In this document: positions 5,123 through 8,461 of the stretch, in pieces | Position numbering within the stretch: position 1 is the stretch's first letter | How the letters are laid out: every line of letters begins with the position of its first letter | Made by a program: the position numbers and the translations under genes | Assembly: GCA_023443125.1 (NCBI GenBank) | Contig: JAEZVO010000024.1 | Location: forward strand, 1 to 8,461 | DNA length: 8,461 bases | Reading direction: 5' to 3' | Origin: Actinomycetes bacterium | GTDB taxonomy: Bacteria; Actinomycetota; Actinomycetes; Propionibacteriales; Propionibacteriaceae | Notes under the pieces: generated by a model | Databases searched by the model: none | What the model saw: only the letters and a program-made list of their open reading frames with translations | What the model was told of the DNA's origin: nothing

Positions 5123-6145
5123 TCACTTGATCGCGGTGCCAGCGGAGCGGAGCGCTTCGCAGGCCTCGACGACGCGCTGGGCCATGCCGGCTTCTGCGGC
5201 CTTGCCCCACGAGCGCGGGTCGTACATCTTCTTGTTGCCGACCTCACCGTCGATCTTCAGCATGCCGTCGTAGTTCTTGAACATGTGCTCAACGACGGGG
5301 CGGCTGAAGGCGTACTGAGTGTCGGTGTCGATGTTCATCTTGATAACGCCGTAGTCGACCGCGTCGGAGATCTCCTGCGCGGTGGAGCCAGAGCCGCCGT
5401 GGAAGACGAGGTCGAACGGCTTGTCCTTGCCGTACTTCTCGCCACAGGCGTCCTGAATCTCCTTGAGGATCTCCGGGCGCAGCTTCACGAAGCCAGGCTT
5501 GTAGGCGCCGTGCACGTTACCGAAGGTGAGGGCGGTGATGTAGCGGCCCTTTTCGCCGGTGCCGAGCACTTCGAGGGTACGCATGCCATCCTCGACGGTG
5601 GTGTACAGCTTCTCGTTGATCTCGCCGGTGACGCCGTCTTCCTCGCCGCCGACTGCACCAACCTCGATCTCGAGGATGAGCTTGGCCTTCGACGTGCGGG
5701 AGAGCAGCTCTTCAGCAATCTGGAGATTCTCCTCCACCTCGATGGCGGAGCCGTCCCACATGTGGGAGTTGAACAGGGGGTTCTCGCCGCGGTCGACGCG
5801 CTCCTGGGAGATGGCGATCAGCGGGTTGACGTACTTATCCAGCTTTTCCTTCTGGCAGTGGTCGGTGTGCAGCGCGATGTTCACGGGGTAGTTCTTGGCT
5901 ACTTCCTCCGCGTACTTCGCCAGCGCGACGGCGCCAGTCACCATGTCCTTGACCGTCGAGCCCGAAGCGTATTCGGCGCCGCCGGTGGAGACCTGGATGA
6001 TGCCGTCGGAGCCAGCCTCAGCGAAGCCACGGATGGCTGCGGTGACCGTCTGCGAGGAGGTGATGTTGATGGCGGGGTAGGCGAAGGAACCGGCCTTCGC
6101 GCGGTCGATCATCTCGCCGTAAACTTCAGGGCTTGCAATGGGCAT
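5123..6145 (-). CDS. fba: Class II fructose-bisphosphate aldolase
   Basis: Cleaves fructose-1,6-bisphosphate to dihydroxyacetone phosphate and glyceraldehyde-3-phosphate, and runs in reverse in gluconeogenesis; cytoplasmic. The 340-residue length is normal for the actinobacterial class IIA enzyme. Visible active-site elements: D95 and H96 in ALHTDHCQ (catalytic Asp and first zinc His), the EIEVG segment with E159/E161, GGEEDGV (166-172), H212 in FGNVHG and H249 in VFHGGSGS (zinc ligands), and the phosphate-binding NIDTDTQ (271-277). The start at 6145 has GAGG five bases upstream (AAGAGG-CACCC-ATG). A partial copy of its 3' half lies 4.2 kb to the left. The gene stands alone with a hairpin after it; a TAGGCT hexamer about 50 bases upstream is a weak -10 candidate. 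Confidence 0.97.
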   Translation of the reverse strand: MPIASPEVYGEMIDRAKAGSFAYPAINITSSQTVTAAIRGFAEAGSDGIIQVSTGGAEYASGSTVKDMVTGAVALAKYAEEVAKNYPVNIALHTDHCQKEKLDKYVNPLIAISQERVDRGENPLFNSHMWDGSAIEVEENLQIAEELLSRTSKAKLILEIEVGAVGGEEDGVTGEINEKLYTTVEDGMRTLEVLGTGEKGRYITALTFGNVHGAYKPGFVKLRPEILKEIQDACGEKYGKDKPFDLVFHGGSGSTAQEISDAVDYGVIKMNIDTDTQYAFSRPVVEHMFKNYDGMLKIDGEVGNKKMYDPRSWGKAAEAGMAQRVVEACEALRSAGTAIK

Positions 6146-6224
6146 GGGTGCCTCTTTTCCTAGAACTAGCCGACTGTGTCATCCCCCAGCCTATCGCCCG
6201 GCGAAAGGCAGCGACAGGGCGGGC

Positions 6225-6761
6225 TCATGCAGTGCGTTCAAGTTTGGCTGCGTCGAGGTGGTGCTTGCCGAGCGAGCACGCTGTAATCATCGAATCCAGC
6301 ACGGCGGGGCTCGCGTCGAGGAAGCTGAGCGGCACCTCCACCACGCGCTGGCCGTTGGCGTCGACGGCAATCCGCGGCCCCGCACCTCCCGAGCCTCCGA
6401 CGACGGGGATGCGCTCGATGTTGCGCCACGGCACCGCCACCTGTTTCGGCCAGACGAAGGACAGCCCCTCCGGGTCGATGTGGAAGGCGATGCCGTCGGG
6501 GATGCGTGCGAGGTCGTTCTTCGCATTGCTGAGGCTGACGAGGCTCACAACGAGCCAAAACACGGAACTTCCCACCCACAACACGGCGCCAAGCACGATC
6601 CACAGCGTCGGCCAATCGGGGCGGAACCAGATCAGGATCACCGTGAGGATCACCGTCGAGATGGCGAATGTCAGCCAGCGCCACCGCAACGTACGGCGTT
6701 GGCGAGCGACCCGCGACGACGTGGGGATCGGCGTGAGGTGCACCGAAAACCGTTCCTGCAT
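6225..6761 (-). CDS. Membrane protein of unknown function with two transmembrane helices
   Basis: I do not recognise a named family. The 178-residue product has a basic, cytoplasm-facing N-terminus (RVARQRRTLRWRW, 18-30), a first hydrophobic helix (about 29-46, LTFAISTVILTVILIWF), a short linker RPDWPT, and a second helix (about 53-77). Together they form a hairpin that probably leaves both ends inside. The C-terminal ~100 residues look like a soluble beta-rich domain (GIAFHIDPEGLSFVWPKQ, VPWRNIERI), reminiscent of bacterial PH-like domains in small membrane proteins; that is a guess from pattern. I chose the ATG at 6761, because TAGAGT ends seven bases before it (leaderless pattern). An in-frame ATG at 6806 would fall within a hairpin after the neighbouring gene and is less likely. 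The fba gene starts 79 bases downstream on the same strand. Confidence 0.75.
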   Translation of the reverse strand: MQERFSVHLTPIPTSSRVARQRRTLRWRWLTFAISTVILTVILIWFRPDWPTLWIVLGAVLWVGSSVFWLVVSLVSLSNAKNDLARIPDGIAFHIDPEGLSFVWPKQVAVPWRNIERIPVVGGSGGAGPRIAVDANGQRVVEVPLSFLDASPAVLDSMITACSLGKHHLDAAKLERTA

Positions 6762-6797
6762 GGGGTTCACTCTAGTGCGACGAGGGCCGACGGGTGA

Positions 6798-6810
6798 GCC
6801 GACCATCGGC
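6798..6810 (-). terminator. Short hairpin after the RNA methyltransferase gene
   Basis: GCCGA-CCA-TCGGC, a 5-bp stem with a 3-base loop, 33 bases past the methyltransferase stop and upstream of the membrane-protein start. Weak by itself, but the only hairpin in this gap. Confidence 0.3.
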
Positions 6811-6842
6811 CCGCTTCCCCGACGGTGTGCCTCGCCGCCCGC

Positions 6843-7466
6843 TCACTTGTGGTGGAGGCGCCAGTGGTACATGGCGATGGCGGCGGCGGCGCCGGCGTTC
6901 ATGCTGCGCGTCGAGCCGTATTGGGTGATCGCGACGAGTTTCTCGCAGCCAGCAACCATCTCGTCGGTGAGGCCGGGGCCTTCGGATCCGAAAATGAGGC
7001 AGGTGTGCGTGGGTAGCACGGTGGTTTCCAGCGGCACGGAGCCGGGCAGGTTGTCGACGCCAACCGGCGTGATGCCCGCGTCGCGGAGGAACGTGAAAAG
7101 GGAGGCCTCGTCGGGGTGGTGGTGGACGTGGAGGTAGCGGTCAGTGACCATCGCGCCGCGGCGGTTCCACCGTCGCTTCCCGACGATGTGCACGCCTGCG
7201 ACGTTGAAGGCGTTGGCGGTGCGCACCATGGAGCCGATGTTGAAGTCGTGTTCCCAGTTTTGGATGGCGACGTGCAGCGGCGCGCGGTGGCGGTCAAGCT
7301 CTTCGACGATGGCCTCCACGCTCCAGTACCGGAACTCGTCGAGCACGTTACGACGGTCGCCCTCGGCGAGGAGGGTGGCGTCGAGGCGCGGGTCGTCGGG
7401 CCAGGGCTCAGGGTGCGGGCCGACGCCGACGTTCGGCGCCGTGGGGTCATCGTCGGGGGTAATCAC
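6843..7466 (-). CDS. SpoU/TrmH-family RNA 2'-O-methyltransferase
   Basis: A knotted-fold (SPOUT) enzyme that transfers a methyl group from S-adenosylmethionine to a ribose 2'-OH in tRNA or rRNA. The three family motifs are present: NIGSMVRTANAF (76-87, with N76 and R82), LIFGSEGPGLTDE (157-169) and TQYGSTRSMNAGAAAAIAMY (181-200). The first ~45 residues are acidic and proline-rich, probably disordered, followed by a helix (VEAIVEELDRHR). There is no extra N-terminal RNA-binding domain such as L30e, so it resembles minimal TrmH-like proteins; the target nucleotide cannot be told. I chose the GTG at 7466, six bases after a TATGCT -10-like box (leaderless). An in-frame GTG at 7499 would add 11 residues but has no ribosome site. 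The plus-strand kinase gene starts 74 bases away, divergently. Confidence 0.9.
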   Translation of the reverse strand: MITPDDDPTAPNVGVGPHPEPWPDDPRLDATLLAEGDRRNVLDEFRYWSVEAIVEELDRHRAPLHVAIQNWEHDFNIGSMVRTANAFNVAGVHIVGKRRWNRRGAMVTDRYLHVHHHPDEASLFTFLRDAGITPVGVDNLPGSVPLETTVLPTHTCLIFGSEGPGLTDEMVAGCEKLVAITQYGSTRSMNAGAAAAIAMYHWRLHHK

Positions 7467-7471
7467 GGGCT

Positions 7472-7477
7472 CAGCAT
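7472..7477 (-). promoter_or_regulatory. Predicted -10 box of the RNA methyltransferase gene
   Basis: TATGCT on the minus strand (7477-7472), six bases before the GTG at 7466. This spacing would start transcription at or next to the start codon. No clear -35 was seen. Confidence 0.35.
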
Positions 7478-7527
7478 ACGGTGACGGCGCCGACTGCACG
7501 AAGGCGCGCGGGCGTGGAGGGCGGCAC

Positions 7528-7533
7528 TAAGAT
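7528..7533 (+). promoter_or_regulatory. Predicted -10 box of the pyridoxal-kinase-like gene
   Basis: TAAGAT, seven bases before the ATG at 7541, with no Shine-Dalgarno in between. This supports a leaderless transcript. No convincing -35. Confidence 0.4.
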
Positions 7534-7540
7534 TTTCTGC

Positions 7541-8356
7541 ATGGTGAATTACGCATGTACGATTGCGGGCTCCGAGGCCACGGGTGGCGCGGGAGCTCAA
7601 ACCGACATCAAGACGTTCCACGAGCTGGGCACGTTCGCCGTCGCGGCGCTCACGTGCATCGTGTCGTTCGACCCCAAGAACAGCTGGGGGCACCGCTTCG
7701 TGCCGGTGGATCCGCAGGTCATCCGCGACCAGATCGAGGCCATCACCGCCGTGCACCCCGTCGACACGGTGAAGATCGGCATGCTCGGCGCGCCGGACAC
7801 CATCGACGCCGTGGCCGACGAACTCGGCAAGCGCGAATGGCGCAACGTCGTGGTAGACCCGGTGCTCATCTGCAAGGAAGACACCGCCACCGCCGCGAAG
7901 GCCACCGACGACCTCCTGCGCAAGCGCATCCTCCCCCACGCCACGGTGCTCACCCCGAACGCCATCGAGGCGGAGATTCTGTCGGGCATCAAGGTGACGG
8001 ATGTGGAGTCACTCAAGGAGGCCGCGAAGGTCATCCAGGAGAGCGGCGTGCCGTACGTCGTCGCGAAGGGTGGCGCGCTGCTGCCGGGCGACGACGCCGT
8101 CGATGTGCTCTACGACGGGGAGTCCTTCACCGAGTACCGCGCGCCGAAGATTGGTGAGCGCTACGTCACTGGCGCGGGCTGCACCCTGGCGGCGGCGATC
8201 ACGGCAGAGCTCGCGAAGGGCGCGACGGTGCCCGACGCCGTGCAGACGGCCAAGGAGTTCGTGACGTACGCGATTCAGCACCGCGTCGAACCGCCGACCC
8301 CGTTCGACGAAGTGCGCCAGCTCGGCTACCAGGAGGCCAAGCGCTCGGCTCGATGA
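7541..8356 (+). CDS. ThiD-fold kinase, probably pyridoxine/pyridoxal kinase (PdxK, dual-cysteine type)
   Basis: A 271-residue ribokinase-fold enzyme. The start is TIAGSEATGGAGAQTDIKTF (7-26), shared by ThiD (hydroxymethylpyrimidine phosphate kinase, thiamine pathway) and the ThiD-like pyridoxal kinases of Gram-positive bacteria. Several features favour the second. FDPKNSWGH (43-51) matches the Bacillus/Staphylococcus PdxK stretch. A lid cysteine C111 sits in VDPVLICKED, and the anion-hole motif is GAGC (211-214) with C214, whereas ThiD usually has GTGC. In that subfamily the two cysteines act together, holding pyridoxal as a hemithioacetal during phosphorylation. TPNAIEAEILSG (138-149) is the usual nucleotide-site helix. 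The start at 7541 is chosen because the family begins here and a -10 box lies seven bases upstream; upstream in-frame starts would add unrelated residues. Thiamine-pathway activity cannot be excluded. No other vitamin genes are in view. Confidence 0.85.
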   Translation: MVNYACTIAGSEATGGAGAQTDIKTFHELGTFAVAALTCIVSFDPKNSWGHRFVPVDPQVIRDQIEAITAVHPVDTVKIGMLGAPDTIDAVADELGKREWRNVVVDPVLICKEDTATAAKATDDLLRKRILPHATVLTPNAIEAEILSGIKVTDVESLKEAAKVIQESGVPYVVAKGGALLPGDDAVDVLYDGESFTEYRAPKIGERYVTGAGCTLAAAITAELAKGATVPDAVQTAKEFVTYAIQHRVEPPTPFDEVRQLGYQEAKRSAR

Positions 8357-8363
8357 TTGAGCC

Positions 8364-8376
8364 GGCCGCGTCGGCC
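8364..8376 (+). terminator. Short GC hairpin after the kinase gene
   Basis: GGCCG-CGT-CGGCC, a 5-bp stem seven bases past the stop codon. Weak and without a T run, but well placed. Confidence 0.4.
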
Positions 8377-8383
8377 CCTCGCC

Positions 8384-8416
8384 CGTCGAGTAAGCGACGT
8401 AGTCGCTGTATCGAGA
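8384..8416. repeat. REP-like palindrome, first unit
   Basis: AGCGAC-GTA-GTCGCT (8393-8407) is a perfect 6-bp stem flanked by GTCGAGTA and TATCGAGAC, which themselves partly pair. Read on the minus strand it begins GTCTCGATACAGCGAC. I recall the pattern GTCTCGATAC...TACTCGAC as a common intergenic palindrome in some Propionibacteriaceae and related genomes; copy number here cannot be checked from one window. Confidence 0.5.
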
Positions 8417-8425
8417 CGCACGCCA

Positions 8426-8457
8426 GTATCGAAATCATCCCAGCGAGGTTTCGATAC
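8426..8457. repeat. REP-like inverted repeat, second unit at the window edge
   Basis: GTATCGAAA (8426-8434) and TTTCGATAC (8449-8457) are perfectly complementary around a 14-base loop. The ATCGA core is shared with the adjacent palindrome. The element may continue past the right edge. Confidence 0.5.
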
Positions 8458-8461
8458 GCGG

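Noticed and set aside
4955..6163. A 402-residue plus-strand open frame opposite fba
   Set aside because: Antisense shadow of a confidently identified gene; the similar antisense frame at 946-1641 exists only because the fba fragment repeats it.
1..8461. CRISPR array, defence island, prophage, tRNA/rRNA or complete insertion sequence
   Set aside because: No regularly spaced repeats, no transposase, integrase or nuclease motifs, and no RNA-gene signatures were seen on either strand.

Overview
This window comes from a high-GC Gram-positive chromosome. GC-rich third codon positions, a SigE-family ECF sigma factor, several probable leaderless starts and small REP-like palindromes all suggest an actinomycete. 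A Propionibacteriaceae-like host is my guess from gene style only; no rRNA or tRNA is present to settle it. Most genes are on the minus strand.

Left end (1-1706): the 5' part of a GltD-family FAD/NAD(P) oxidoreductase runs off the left edge. Upstream of it lies a rearranged scar. It holds a 433-bp, indel-free, 97% identical partial copy of the fba gene found 4.2 kb away. That copy is joined directly to what looks like the last 60-70 codons of an FGGY-type sugar kinase on the opposite strand. A perfect 17-bp inverted repeat closes the scar and probably terminates transcription from the right.

Sulfur cassette (1717-4286): three minus-strand genes form an operon, trxA (thioredoxin), a CoA-disulfide reductase-rhodanese fusion, and a 52-residue cysteine-rich protein. 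Divergent to them is a CsoR/CstR-family repressor with the two cysteines of this family but without the histidine of copper sensors. A perfect 7-2-7 operator (ATACCCC-CC-GGGGTAT) lies between the divergent starts, inside both predicted promoters. The simplest reading is a persulfide-sensing switch controlling disposal of sulfane sulfur.

Middle (4287-6145): a SigE-family ECF sigma factor with an unusual C-terminal part, a candidate self-recognised promoter, and an in-frame TGA followed by more coding-like sequence. Next comes the intact class II fructose-bisphosphate aldolase gene with its own terminator hairpin.

Right end (6146-8461): a two-helix membrane protein of unknown function and a SpoU-family RNA 2'-O-methyltransferase, both on the minus strand. 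On the plus strand is a ThiD-fold kinase with the two cysteines of the bacterial pyridoxal-kinase subfamily, followed by palindromic REP-like sequence at the right edge.

No CRISPR array, complete insertion sequence, phage module or RNA gene was seen. The most notable items are the CstR-type sulfur switch with its small cysteine-rich partner, the aldolase/kinase scar, and the odd sigma factor.
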